From NCBI GenBank assembly GCA_934432675.1, contig CAKRYT010000006.1, positions 88,265 through 152,264 of the forward strand: DNA of 64,000 nt, given 5' to 3'. Source of the DNA: an uncultured Eubacteriales bacterium. Its GTDB lineage: Bacteria > Bacillota > Clostridia > Oscillospirales > CAG-272. Within the stretch, counting starts at the first letter, position 1. Each line of letters opens with the position of its first letter. Of this stretch, positions 1 through 7,633 are shown in pieces. Under the pieces are notes generated by a model. That model made no database searches, was not told the DNA's origin, and saw only the letters and a list, made by a program, of their open reading frames with translations. A program made the translations under genes and the position numbers.

Positions 1-270
1 GTCGGGCTGGATATGATCGCCATCCCGGGCGACACCCCGGTCGACGTTATCTGCGGGGTCATCGCCGACGAGATCTCCATCGGTGTCGTCAACACCAAGA
101 CGACCGCCGTCCGTCTGATCCCCGCCGTCGGCCACGGGGTCGGTGATACGGTGGACTTCGGCGGGCTCCTCGGGCACGCCCCCGTCATGCCGCTGAACAC
201 CTACTCCCCCGCGAAATTCATCGCGCGCGGCGGGCGTATCCCGGCACCGATCCACAGCCTGAAAAACTGA
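1..270 (+). CDS. PFL family protein (UPF0210/DUF711), 3' end only
   Basis: The reading frame is open from the first base of the window to a TGA at 268-270, so only the C-terminal ~89 residues are present. They carry the run GLDMIAIPGDTP, then ADEISIGVVNTKTTAVRLIP, and end GGRIPAPIHSLKN, which I recognise as the conserved C-terminus of the UPF0210 (PFL/DUF711) family. These are cytoplasmic proteins distantly related to the PFL/anaerobic ribonucleotide reductase fold; the biochemical role is not settled. A strong terminator follows at 301-341. The upstream start and operon context lie outside the window. Confidence 0.88.
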   Translation, partial: VGLDMIAIPGDTPVDVICGVIADEISIGVVNTKTTAVRLIPAVGHGVGDTVDFGGLLGHAPVMPLNTYSPAKFIARGGRIPAPIHSLKN

Positions 271-300
271 CAATCGGGTCTGCCCGGAGTGCGACCTGAA

Positions 301-341
301 ACGGCAGCGTCCCCCCGTGGGGACGCTGCCGTTTTCGTTTT
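301..341 (+). terminator. Intrinsic terminator after the PFL gene
   Basis: A perfect 14-bp stem (301-314 with 319-332) with a CCGT loop is followed by TTTCGTTTT. It ends the PFL transcript and separates it from mntP. Confidence 0.85.
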
Positions 342-480
342 ACGACGGGATACCGCCCGCCCGGGCGGGTGGATGATCATTTGCGCCGCCGCAAACATCT
401 GTGCCGTCCGCATAACGAGTCCGCATCATAAGGGCTCATACCCGCGTCATAAGATACCGACAGCCCCCATACAATGTCAT

Positions 481-1068
481 ATGAGTATTGCGGAAATTGT
501 GTTGATTTCGTTTGCCGTCTCTATGGACGCATTCGCCGTCGCGGTGTGCCGGGGGCTCGCCGCGGAGAGGATAAAGGTGCGGGAGGCGGTGCGCGTCGGT
601 GCCTGGTTCGGTGCTTTCCAGACGTTCATGCCGCTCCTCGGTATCGTGCTGATGCTTTCCTGCCGCCGTGTGGGGCCGGTCGCCGCCGTGACGCCGTATA
701 TTGCCGCCGCGCTCCTGCTCGGCATCGGCGGGAACATGACGGTCGAGGCGGTGCGGCACGGGGACAGCACCGCGGCACTCCCCGTCATCGGGGCGGGCGA
801 GATGTGCCTGCTCGCCCTCGCCACCTCGGTGGATGCTTTTGCCTCCGGGGTCGCTATGGGGTGTTCGGTGACGCTGCCGGCGGTACTCGCCGCGGCGGGG
901 ACGATGGGCGGCGTTACGTGTCTGATGTGTTTTGCGGGTGTCATGTTGGGCGGTCGGCTCGGCCGGCGGGTCGGGCACCGCGGTGAACTCATCGGCGGTG
1001 CGACACTTTTGCTCCTCGGGGTCAAACTCCTGCTGGAAGCCCTCGGTGTTGTGCATCTCCCGTTCTGA
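481..1068 (+). CDS. mntP: Manganese efflux pump MntP
   Basis: 195-residue inner-membrane protein with about six hydrophobic helices and two pseudo-symmetric halves, each starting with the MntP signature around a membrane-embedded Asp: VSMDAFAVAV near residue 15 and ATSVDAFASGV near residue 115. The family exports Mn2+ and protects against manganese excess. The frame is open further upstream, but residues from the ATG at 481 (MSIAEIVLISFAVSMDAF) match the family N-terminus, so I chose that start; the Shine-Dalgarno site is weak. I looked for a yybP-ykoY manganese riboswitch in 342-480 and could not support one. A bidirectional terminator lies at 1114-1150. Confidence 0.9.
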   Translation: MSIAEIVLISFAVSMDAFAVAVCRGLAAERIKVREAVRVGAWFGAFQTFMPLLGIVLMLSCRRVGPVAAVTPYIAAALLLGIGGNMTVEAVRHGDSTAALPVIGAGEMCLLALATSVDAFASGVAMGCSVTLPAVLAAAGTMGGVTCLMCFAGVMLGGRLGRRVGHRGELIGGATLLLLGVKLLLEALGVVHLPF

Positions 1069-1113
1069 ATGCGTTTTCGTTGTCCGCGCTCCCCGCCGGG
1101 TGAGGATAAACGT

Positions 1114-1150
1114 CAAAGAGGAGCCGTCAATGCGGCTCCTCTTTGTGGTT
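1114..1150. terminator. Bidirectional terminator between mntP and the histidine kinase gene
   Basis: A perfect 13-bp stem (1114-1126 with 1133-1145) has a TCAATG loop, an A-rich left flank and a T-rich right flank. It can end both the plus-strand mntP transcript and the minus-strand kinase transcript. Confidence 0.8.
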
Positions 1151-1168
1151 TTCAATTTTGCGTGCGGG

Positions 1169-2230
1169 TTATCGCGGCAGTTCCTTCGGCAGCGTGACGG
1201 CGAAGGAGGCACCCTGCCCCGGGCGACTGCTGACGCGGACGGTACCGCCGCAGAGTTCCACGATGCGCCGCACGAGCGCGAGCCCGAGACCGTTGCCGGA
1301 CCCCTTATGGGACGGGTCGGCCTGGAAGAACTTATCGAAGATGTGTTTCTGGTCCTCTTCCGAGATACCGATGCCCTCATCGGAGACCACGACGTGGACG
1401 TTTTCCGCATCCTCGTCGCAGACGACCTCGATTCTGCCGCCCCGGTGGCTGTATTTGATGGCGTTGGAGAGCAGATTGGTCCAGACGAGCGAGAGCATTT
1501 CTTCGTTCGTCGTGTAGGTCACCTCGTCGAGTTCCAGGTCGAGATCGAGTTCCTTGTGCCCCCACTCCTTTTCGAGCAGGACCAGCGCGTGGCGGATCTG
1601 CTCGTCGATGGAGAAGGTGGAAACGGAGGTGACGATCTGCTGATTTTCAAACCGGGAGAGAAGCAGAATGTTGGTCGAAAGGCGCGAGAGGCGGTCGCAC
1701 TCGTCGATGATGATCTGCGTGTATTCCCGCCGCTCCGCGTCGGTGAGCCCCTCGGCCTGCAACTGCCGGGCAAAACCGCGGATGGATACGATCGGCGTCT
1801 TGAACTCGTGCGAGAAGTAGTTGATAAAGTCGTTGCGGAACAGCTCGACGTGCGAGAGCTCCTCCGTCATATTGTTGAACGCGCGGATGAGGTCGCCGAA
1901 TTCACCTTTATGCCCTTTGTCGCTCACCTTGACGCGGTAGTTGCCGCGCGAGACCTGATCGACTGCATCGGACAGGTCATCCGCCGTTTTGAGCCACAGT
2001 TTGGAGGTCGTTGCGGCGAGGATAATGCCGAGAAAGAGCGCGAACAGCAGGGCAATGATGAAGTACCAGGATTTGGTGTGTTGCGTCGCGATGGAGGGGA
2101 CAAAGTAGTAGAGGAGCAGACAGATGCCTGCCGTGACGGCAGCGGATGCCGCCATGAGCCCTATGAAGAAGAAGACCAGAGAGAGCCGGATGCTCCACCA
2201 GGGGTGCCGTTTCTGTTTTTCGTTTTTCAT
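1169..2230 (-). CDS. Two-component sensor histidine kinase
   Basis: 353 residues. Two N-terminal membrane helices (about 14-42 and 55-77) flank a short loop, so the extracellular sensing region is minimal. A HAMP-like linker follows (about 80-135). The dimerisation helix carries the H-box FSHEFKTPIVSI near residue 140. The ATPase domain shows the N box NLLSNAIKYS, G1 DEGIGI, F box FDKFFQ and G2 GNGLGLALV. It is an EnvZ/PhoR-class kinase. Its start overlaps the upstream response regulator stop by four bases (ATGA), so the two are translationally coupled and form a cognate pair. The signal is unknown; the short periplasm-facing loop suggests intramembrane or partner-mediated sensing. Confidence 0.93.
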   Translation of the reverse strand: MKNEKQKRHPWWSIRLSLVFFFIGLMAASAAVTAGICLLLYYFVPSIATQHTKSWYFIIALLFALFLGIILAATTSKLWLKTADDLSDAVDQVSRGNYRVKVSDKGHKGEFGDLIRAFNNMTEELSHVELFRNDFINYFSHEFKTPIVSIRGFARQLQAEGLTDAERREYTQIIIDECDRLSRLSTNILLLSRFENQQIVTSVSTFSIDEQIRHALVLLEKEWGHKELDLDLELDEVTYTTNEEMLSLVWTNLLSNAIKYSHRGGRIEVVCDEDAENVHVVVSDEGIGISEEDQKHIFDKFFQADPSHKGSGNGLGLALVRRIVELCGGTVRVSSRPGQGASFAVTLPKELPR

Positions 2231-2901
2231 GAATGGATCACCGCCTTATACCCGAGCCCACGGATGGTGACGATCTCAAAATCCGGGTTATCGCGGAAAC
2301 GGTCACGCAGTCGGTTGACGTGTACGTCCACCGTGCGTTCGTCCGTTTCGGAGGTCATGTCCCAGATCTCGTCCATGAGGGCACGTCGGGTGAAAATTTT
2401 GCCGGGGTAGGAGAGGAGTGTGAAAAGAAGCAGAAATTCCTTTTGCGGGAGCGTCTGTGTCTTGCTGCCCGCCGTGACTGTGAAGGCGTCGTAGGAGAGA
2501 ACGGTGCCGCCGACGCGGATCTGCCGCTCGGTCGCGATCTTCGCGCGGCGCAGGAGTGCCGCGACACGCAGGAGCATTTCTTCCTCGTCCACGGGTTTGA
2601 CCATGTAGTCGTCGGTGCCGGCGCGGAACCCGCGGCGGCGATCCTCCACCGCCTCTTTTGCCGTGACCATGAGGATGGGGAGCGTATAGCCCGCCTCGCG
2701 GAGCGTCTCCGTCAACGCATAGCCGTCCATATGGGGCATCATCACGTCGGCGATGAGGAGGTCGATATGCTTTTCGTCCAGGATTGCGAGTGCCTCGGCA
2801 CCGTCCCCCGCCGAAACGGTCGTGTAGCCCGCACGCGAGAGCACGGCACACATGAGTCGATTGGTATTGGCGTCGTCCTCCGCGACGAGAATGGTCAGCA
2901 C
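2227..2901 (-). CDS. OmpR/PhoB-family response regulator
   Basis: 224 residues. The N-terminal receiver domain has the acidic pair E8/D9/D10, the phosphoacceptor Asp52 (ADVMMP), Thr near residue 80 and Lys102 (VKPVD). The C-terminal winged-helix domain (about 130-224) has the PhoB-type features LPQKEFLLLFTLLSYPG and TVDVHVNRLRDRF, ending in RGLGYKA. Translation starts at a GTG (2899-2901) preceded by AGGAGGT with good spacing. It is the first gene of the minus-strand operon and overlaps the kinase by four bases. The target genes are unknown. The divergent intergenic region with an inverted repeat at 2987-3010 is one place to look for a binding site. Confidence 0.94.
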   Translation of the reverse strand: MLTILVAEDDANTNRLMCAVLSRAGYTTVSAGDGAEALAILDEKHIDLLIADVMMPHMDGYALTETLREAGYTLPILMVTAKEAVEDRRRGFRAGTDDYMVKPVDEEEMLLRVAALLRRAKIATERQIRVGGTVLSYDAFTVTAGSKTQTLPQKEFLLLFTLLSYPGKIFTRRALMDEIWDMTSETDERTVDVHVNRLRDRFRDNPDFEIVTIRGLGYKAVIHS

Positions 2902-2986
2902 GGATCAGCACCTCCTCTGCGGCACCTGACAGCACCGCGAAATGTACATAGTTTATTCACAGATAAATAGATACTTGTTCACAATG

Positions 2987-3010
2987 CATTGCTATAATTC
3001 CATAGCAATG
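2987..3010. promoter_or_regulatory. Perfect inverted repeat covering an extended -10 promoter
   Basis: CATTGCTAT and ATAGCAATG form a perfect 9-bp inverted repeat with a 6-base spacer. It overlaps TATAAT (2993-2998), which is preceded by TG in the extended -10 position. There is no good -35. This looks like the promoter for the gene at 3087, with an operator-like palindrome over its -10 box, in the divergent region between that gene and the response regulator. Confidence 0.6.
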
Positions 3011-3086
3011 TGACAAGTGACCGACTCCAGGGGTCGTGCATATTTTGTCAGGGGATCAACAAAGATGGTAACAAGAGGTATCAAAT

Positions 3087-3428
3087 ATGGTAACACTGGA
3101 AGGCTTGGAAGTCGTACACAAGGTATTCGGTAACGGCATCGTGGAAAAGGTCAGCGACAAATACGTGACGGTGCGTTTCGCCAATTTGCAGAAGGTGTTT
3201 GTGTATCCCGATGCGTTTGAGGTGTTTCTTGCCGCAGTGGATGAGGCGGTCGCCCGCGACATCGCGACGGACCTCGCCCGGGTGAAAGAACAACGACGGG
3301 CACACGACGAGGAGGTCGAGAAAGCGCGCGAGGTATCGATGCGCGGTCAGGTCAGCGCGGGTCCCGAAGAGCCCCAGCCGGCGACCGACTATACGCCCGT
3401 CCCCGAAGACACCAGCGAAGAAGCTTGA
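3087..3428 (+). CDS. Small conserved protein with KOW/SH3-like N-terminal motif
   Basis: 113 residues. The N-terminal half has the pattern VxHKVFGNGIVEKxxxxYVTVRFxxxxKVFxYPDAFxxFL, a short beta-rich motif seen at the start of many small Firmicutes proteins and some larger nucleic-acid enzymes; I do not know an experimentally proven function. Residues 55-85 are helical and charged (AVARDIATDLARVKEQRRA). The last 30 are Pro/Glu/Thr-rich and probably disordered. It stands alone, with its own extended -10 promoter and a terminator at 3454-3485. A nucleic-acid or protein-binding role is possible but only inferred. Confidence 0.7.
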   Translation: MVTLEGLEVVHKVFGNGIVEKVSDKYVTVRFANLQKVFVYPDAFEVFLAAVDEAVARDIATDLARVKEQRRAHDEEVEKAREVSMRGQVSAGPEEPQPATDYTPVPEDTSEEA

Positions 3429-3453
3429 TCGCTGCCCCCCGTGGGGTAGCCTG

Positions 3454-3485
3454 CCGACGCCCGTGGAGGGCGTCGGTTTTTCTTT
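3454..3485 (+). terminator. Intrinsic terminator
   Basis: The 9-bp stem CCGACGCCC/GGGCGTCGG with loop GTGGA is followed by TTTTTCTTT. A smaller C-rich hairpin lies just before it. It ends the 3087-3428 transcript. Confidence 0.82.
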
Positions 3486-3528
3486 ATTATATTGTACCAT
3501 TACGGACCGAAAAAGTCAATCGTGCGGC

Positions 3529-3557
3529 TGGACTTTTCGGGGGCGTTGTGGTAAAAT
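3529..3557 (+). promoter_or_regulatory. Probable promoter of the HAD/rqcH/mnmM group
   Basis: TGGACT (3529-3534, weak -35), 17 bases, then TAAAAT (3552-3557) with TG in the extended -10 position. It lies 45 bases before the HAD gene start. Confidence 0.5.
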
Positions 3558-3602
3558 GAAAGAAACGTCAAAAGACTGCGGGGAGACCCGTGGGGAGGTA
3601 CC

Positions 3603-4262
3603 ATGCGGATACGTGAATACGATCGGGTGCTGTGGGACTTTAACGGCACACTGCTGGACGACGTGGCACTCGCCGTCGCATCCAACAACGTTTTGCTCGT
3701 GCGGCGGGGCTTGCCGCCGATTCCCTCCGAGGACGTATATCGGGAACTGTTTTGCTTTCCGGTTGCGAACTATTATCGCGTCCTCGGGCTGGAAAGTGAG
3801 GGGGAGGCGTTTAATCGCGTCGCACACGAGTGGATGAAGGAATACCGCGCCGGAGAAAACGATGCTCCGCTCCGCGAGGGGGCCCTTGCCGCCCTGGACC
3901 TTATCCGCGCGGCGGGCATCCCGCAGGGGATCCTCTCCGCAACGGAGGAGACACAGCTGGAAGAGCAGGTGACGGCCCTCGGCATCCGCCCGTACTTCGA
4001 CCGACTGTTCGGCCGGGAGGATATATACGCCACCGACAAGAGCGGGATTGCCGCACGCTATCGGGCGGAACACCCGACGGAGCGGGTGCTCATGATCGGG
4101 GACACCGTCCATGACGTTGAGACGGCGCGGGCGGGCGGCTTTTCCTGCGTGCTGGTTGCAGGCGGGCACCAGAGCCCCGCGCGCCTCCGGGGTGCCGGGG
4201 TCGGGATCTTTCCGGACTATCCGTCGCTCATCGCGTACCTTTCGGGGGCGGCGGGGGCGTGA
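3603..4262 (+). CDS. HAD-superfamily hydrolase, phosphoglycolate phosphatase-like
   Basis: 219 residues, usual length for the subclass with a helical cap. Motif I is DFNGTLLDD with the nucleophile Asp12; the +2 acid/base Asp of the classical DxD is Asn14 here. Motif II is the LSATEE stretch (about 105), motif III Lys in YATDKSGI and motif IV GDTVHDVETARAGG. The cap lies roughly at residues 20-90. The family removes phosphate from small phosphorylated metabolites; the substrate cannot be read from sequence. DFNGT-type motifs recur in related Clostridia proteins as I recall, so this may be a stable subfamily rather than a dead enzyme. A gap of 39 bases separates it from rqcH, so the two are probably cotranscribed. 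Confidence 0.85.
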   Translation: MRIREYDRVLWDFNGTLLDDVALAVASNNVLLVRRGLPPIPSEDVYRELFCFPVANYYRVLGLESEGEAFNRVAHEWMKEYRAGENDAPLREGALAALDLIRAAGIPQGILSATEETQLEEQVTALGIRPYFDRLFGREDIYATDKSGIAARYRAEHPTERVLMIGDTVHDVETARAGGFSCVLVAGGHQSPARLRGAGVGIFPDYPSLIAYLSGAAGA

Positions 4263-4301
4263 CATCGTCCCCGGGTGCTCCGGGGAGAACAGGAGACAGA
4301 T

Positions 4302-6053
4302 ATGGCATTTGATGCCGGCTTTTTGCGGGCGGTCGTGTGGGAACTGAATCGCGACCTCGCCGACGGCAAGGTGGATAAAATCGGACAACCGAGTGTCGAT
4401 GAGATCGTGATGCAGATCCGTCATTTCGGCACGACCGAACGGTTGCTCATACGTGCGGGCGCGAGCCTTTCGCGTCTGTCCCTCACGGGGGAGAATAAAG
4501 ACAATCCTGCGACACCGCCGATGTTCTGTATGCTTCTGCGCAAACATCTCGGCGGCGCAAAACTTTTGCGCGTGGAACAGCCGGGGTATGAGCGGGTCGC
4601 GCGCCTTGTGTTTTCGGGGTATGACGAGATGGGCTACGAGACCGAGAAGTACCTCGTTGCCGAGATTATGGGAAAATACTCCAATCTTATGTTGCTGGAC
4701 GGGCATGACCGCATCCTGGCGGCACTCCGCACCGTGGATTTCTCGACCAGCCGCGTGCGGCAGGTCCTGCCGGGCATGACTTACGAACTTCCGCCCGCAC
4801 AGGACAAGCGCGAGCCTCTGCGTGAGACGCGTGACGGTTTTCTCGCGGCGTTTGCCGCGGCGGCACCCGATACACAGGCGGATAAATTCCTGACCGCCAC
4901 CTATCTCGGCACCGCCGTTCAGGTGGCACGCGAGATCGTGTTCCGCGCCACCGGCAGGACCGACACCCGCCTTTTTGAGACGACGGCGGGGGCACTCGCC
5001 GATGCCTTCTTCGCGTGGCACGAGTGCTTGCGGGACAACCGGTACGAGATGACGCTCACGCGTGCCGCGGACGGCACGCCGCTCGAATATTGCTATGCGC
5101 CGCTCACCTATTTCGGTGCCGGTACGACGAACGAGACTTATCCGGACGCGGGTGCGCTCCTGGATGCCTGTTTCGGCGAGCGTGAACGTCTTGCCCGCGT
5201 GCACAACCGTGCGGCGGATCTCTTCGGGCTCGTTGAACGTGCGACGGCGCGTCTGGAACGAAAGACAGAGGCACAGGAGGAGGAACTGCGCCTCGCCCGA
5301 GAGGGCGAGGTCTGGCAGAGGCGGGGGGATCTGCTCACCGCCAACCTTTGGCGGGTGCAACGCGGCGACGCGGCACTGACCACGGAAGATTTCTATGAGG
5401 ATCCGCCCGTTACGGTGACGATTGAACTGGATACGCGCCTTTCTCCTGCCGCTAATGCACAAAAGTTTTATAAATACTACACAAAAGCGAAGCATGCACG
5501 CGTGCATCTGGAAGAAGAAATCGCGCGCAATCGCGCGGAGGCGGATTATCTCGCCACCGTGCGCGATGCATTGCTGCGGGCGCAGACGGAGCAGGATCTC
5601 GCGGAGATACGGGAGGAACTCTGGCGCGCGGGTTACGCCGCCCGCATGAAGGGCTACGCTCCGCCGAAACAGCGTAAGGCAAGACCCCTCGTCTACCGCT
5701 CGCCGAACGGTTATCGCGTGCTCGTCGGGCGGAACAACCTGCAAAACGACGCCCTCACGTTTCACACCGCGGAGCGGGGAGACCTTTGGTTTCACGTCAA
5801 GGGTGCGCCCGGTTCTCACGTCATTCTCGCGGCGGGCGGGGAGGAACCGCCGGCGGAGGATTACACCTACGCGGCAACCCTCGCCGCCATTCATTCGAGC
5901 CTCTCGGGGGATGCCGTGCCGGTCGATTATACGCGGGTGCGCTTTGTGAAAAAGCCGCCGGCGGCGAAACCCGGCTATGTCACCTATTCCACCAACTACA
6001 CAGCCTACGTATCGACGGCGGACAAAGAGAAGTACCGCCCCGAAGGAGAATAA
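4302..6053 (+). CDS. rqcH: RqcH, ribosome quality-control NFACT protein
   Basis: 583 residues from the ATG at 4302 (MAFDAGFLRAVVWEL), which has an AGGAGA ribosome site; the open frame begins slightly earlier. Layout fits NFACT: NFACT-N (about 1-200), coiled-coil middle (about 290-440) and the NFACT-R domain with PxxYRSPNGYRVLVGRNNLQND and DLWFHVKGAPGSHV (about 455-520). RqcH binds stalled 50S subunits and recruits tRNA-Ala to add C-terminal alanine tails for degradation; related proteins were earlier called fibronectin-binding FbpA. The DR motif described for Bacillus subtilis RqcH (Asp97/Arg98) is Glu97/Arg98 here. The downstream mnmM gene begins directly after its stop codon. Confidence 0.92.
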   Translation: MAFDAGFLRAVVWELNRDLADGKVDKIGQPSVDEIVMQIRHFGTTERLLIRAGASLSRLSLTGENKDNPATPPMFCMLLRKHLGGAKLLRVEQPGYERVARLVFSGYDEMGYETEKYLVAEIMGKYSNLMLLDGHDRILAALRTVDFSTSRVRQVLPGMTYELPPAQDKREPLRETRDGFLAAFAAAAPDTQADKFLTATYLGTAVQVAREIVFRATGRTDTRLFETTAGALADAFFAWHECLRDNRYEMTLTRAADGTPLEYCYAPLTYFGAGTTNETYPDAGALLDACFGERERLARVHNRAADLFGLVERATARLERKTEAQEEELRLAREGEVWQRRGDLLTANLWRVQRGDAALTTEDFYEDPPVTVTIELDTRLSPAANAQKFYKYYTKAKHARVHLEEEIARNRAEADYLATVRDALLRAQTEQDLAEIREELWRAGYAARMKGYAPPKQRKARPLVYRSPNGYRVLVGRNNLQNDALTFHTAERGDLWFHVKGAPGSHVILAAGGEEPPAEDYTYAATLAAIHSSLSGDAVPVDYTRVRFVKKPPAAKPGYVTYSTNYTAYVSTADKEKYRPEGE

Positions 6054-6626
6054 ATGGGACAGTATACACACATGATCGATCTTCTGGCGGAGCAGAAACG
6101 GTTTATCCTCGCGCATCTCGTCGCGGGTGATACGGCGGTCGATTTCACGATGGGAAACGGGAACGATACGCTTTTCCTTTCCGAGACGGTCGGAGAGAGC
6201 GGGCACGTCTACGCTTTCGATATTCAGGAGTCGGCACTGGAAAGCACCGCGGCACATCTGCGGGCGGCGGGTGCCCCCGAAAACTATACCTTAATCCACG
6301 CCTCCCATGACCGCGTGCGGGAGTTCGTCACGGGGCCCGTTAAGGCGGGGATGTTCAATCTCGGCTATCTGCCGGGCTCCGGGCATAAGGAGCGCACGAC
6401 CATGCGGGTGACGACCATGCCCGCCGTCGAGGCGGCACTCAACCTCCTCGACAGTGACGGGATCCTGCTCGTCGCGGTCTACCCCGGGCACGAGGAGGGA
6501 CGGCTCGAAGGCGAGATGCTGGATGCCTATTTCCGCACGCTCGACCGCCGCAGGATCTGCGTGACGCGTATCGAGATCATCAATTCACCGACGTCGCCCT
6601 TCTTTTTTGTCTGCGAGAAGAAATAA
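6054..6626 (+). CDS. mnmM: MnmM/YtqB-type class I SAM methyltransferase
   Basis: 190 residues with a Rossmann methyltransferase fold. Motif I is AVDFTMGNGNDTLFLS (about 29-44), an acidic end of strand 2 is AFDIQESAL, and the family-typical NLGYLPGSGHK lies around residue 103, ending near SPFFFVCEK. This matches B. subtilis YtqB, now known as MnmM, which completes methylation of the wobble uridine (nm5s2U34 to mnm5s2U34) in tRNAs. It begins immediately after the rqcH stop (TAA then ATG), with AAGGAG inside the rqcH 3' end, so it is cotranscribed with a translation quality-control gene. No clear terminator follows; a short GC-rich inverted stretch lies near 6680. Confidence 0.86.
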   Translation: MGQYTHMIDLLAEQKRFILAHLVAGDTAVDFTMGNGNDTLFLSETVGESGHVYAFDIQESALESTAAHLRAAGAPENYTLIHASHDRVREFVTGPVKAGMFNLGYLPGSGHKERTTMRVTTMPAVEAALNLLDSDGILLVAVYPGHEEGRLEGEMLDAYFRTLDRRRICVTRIEIINSPTSPFFFVCEKK

Positions 6627-6798
6627 ACATTTCGACAGACGGTATTTGGACAGAATAACGCCGACCCCGACGCGCAATCCCGCAGGGCGGGGGCACCGAC
6701 CGGGCAGAAATTTACAAACGAATTTCGTTTCGTTTACAGGTCTGTCACATTCTTTGGATATAGTAGAATAAAGCGAAACTTTCGCCAAAAGAGGTCAT

Positions 6799-7506
6799 AT
6801 GTACTATTCACCCATTCCGGAAGAGGCTCCTTTCCGCGATAAAACAAAGGAGTTTACCCGTCACCTGACCCGTGCTTACGGGCTCATGGCACTCGGGCTT
6901 GCTGCCACGTTCCTCGTGGCACTCTTGACGGTCAGATTTCTGCCGGCCAATCTTGTGTTCAGTTTTCCTCTGGCGGTCATTCTGATGGTCGCTGAGGTCG
7001 TGACGGTCATCGCGTTCAGCGCACTGCTGACCCGTGCAAGTTACGGGGCGATCCTCGGGATGTTCTTCTTTTACGCGGTACTCAACGGTGTCTCCATCTC
7101 GTATATCTTCCTGTATTACAACCTCGGTGAAGTGTTCCTGTGCTTTGCGGCGGCGGCGATCTCCTTCGCCATCATGGCACTGCTCGGGCACACGACCAAG
7201 CGTGAACTCTCCGGGCTCCTCGGTTTCTTCATCGCCGGGCTTTTCGGCATTCTGTTTCTGACCCTTGTCGGGTTTTTCCTGAAAAGCAGTACGCTTGAAA
7301 TGATCATTGCCTGCATCGGTCTTGTCCTGTTCCTCGGGATTACCGCCTTTGACGCACAGCGTCTGCGCCGTTTCTACGAGTCCACCGCGTCCGAGGATAC
7401 CGCGATGACGCGCAAGTTCGCGGTGTACAGTGCCCTGCAACTCTATCTGGACTTCATCAACATCTTCTTCTATCTCCTCCGTATCTTCGGCAAAAACAGA
7501 CGGTAA
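6799..7506 (+). CDS. Bax inhibitor-1/YccA family membrane protein
   Basis: 235 residues with about seven transmembrane helices and a short charged N-terminus. The C-terminal signature TAFDAQRLRRFYE and LYLDFINIFFYLLRIFG matches the BI-1/YccA (UPF0005) family, whose studied members such as B. subtilis YetJ act as pH-sensitive calcium leak channels. In E. coli YccA modulates FtsH. The function here is inferred only from family. It is flanked by its own terminator (7525-7557) and faces the AI-2E family transporter tail to tail. Confidence 0.9.
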   Translation: MYYSPIPEEAPFRDKTKEFTRHLTRAYGLMALGLAATFLVALLTVRFLPANLVFSFPLAVILMVAEVVTVIAFSALLTRASYGAILGMFFFYAVLNGVSISYIFLYYNLGEVFLCFAAAAISFAIMALLGHTTKRELSGLLGFFIAGLFGILFLTLVGFFLKSSTLEMIIACIGLVLFLGITAFDAQRLRRFYESTASEDTAMTRKFAVYSALQLYLDFINIFFYLLRIFGKNRR

Positions 7507-7524
7507 GCATGGCTCCTTGTTTTT

Positions 7525-7557
7525 CGGGTGTACCCTCTTTGGGCGCACCCGTTTTTT
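7525..7557 (+). terminator. Terminator of the BI-1 gene
   Basis: The stem CGGGTG/CACCCG, with inner CCC/GGG pairing, is followed by six T (7552-7557). Confidence 0.72.
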
Positions 7558-7566
7558 ATAGTTAAA

Positions 7567-7593
7567 CCCCCGACGGCGTAAAACCGTCGGGGG
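7567..7593 (-). terminator. Terminator of the AI-2E family transporter gene (minus strand)
   Basis: A perfect 10-bp stem (7567-7576 with 7584-7593) with a 7-base loop. On the minus strand it is followed by a short T stretch and lies 41 bases beyond the gene's stop codon. Confidence 0.65.
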
Positions 7594-7633
7594 AAATACG
7601 ATGCAGTTCGTTTTTGAGGGGCACGCCGACACG

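Noticed and set aside
342..480. Possible yybP-ykoY manganese riboswitch ahead of mntP
   Set aside because: Short inverted stretches exist, but I could not lay out the conserved four-way core or a switching terminator near the start.
3516..6257. A 913-codon minus-strand open frame across the HAD, rqcH and mnmM genes
   Set aside because: It is a shadow of three well-recognised plus-strand genes and carries no recognisable domain.
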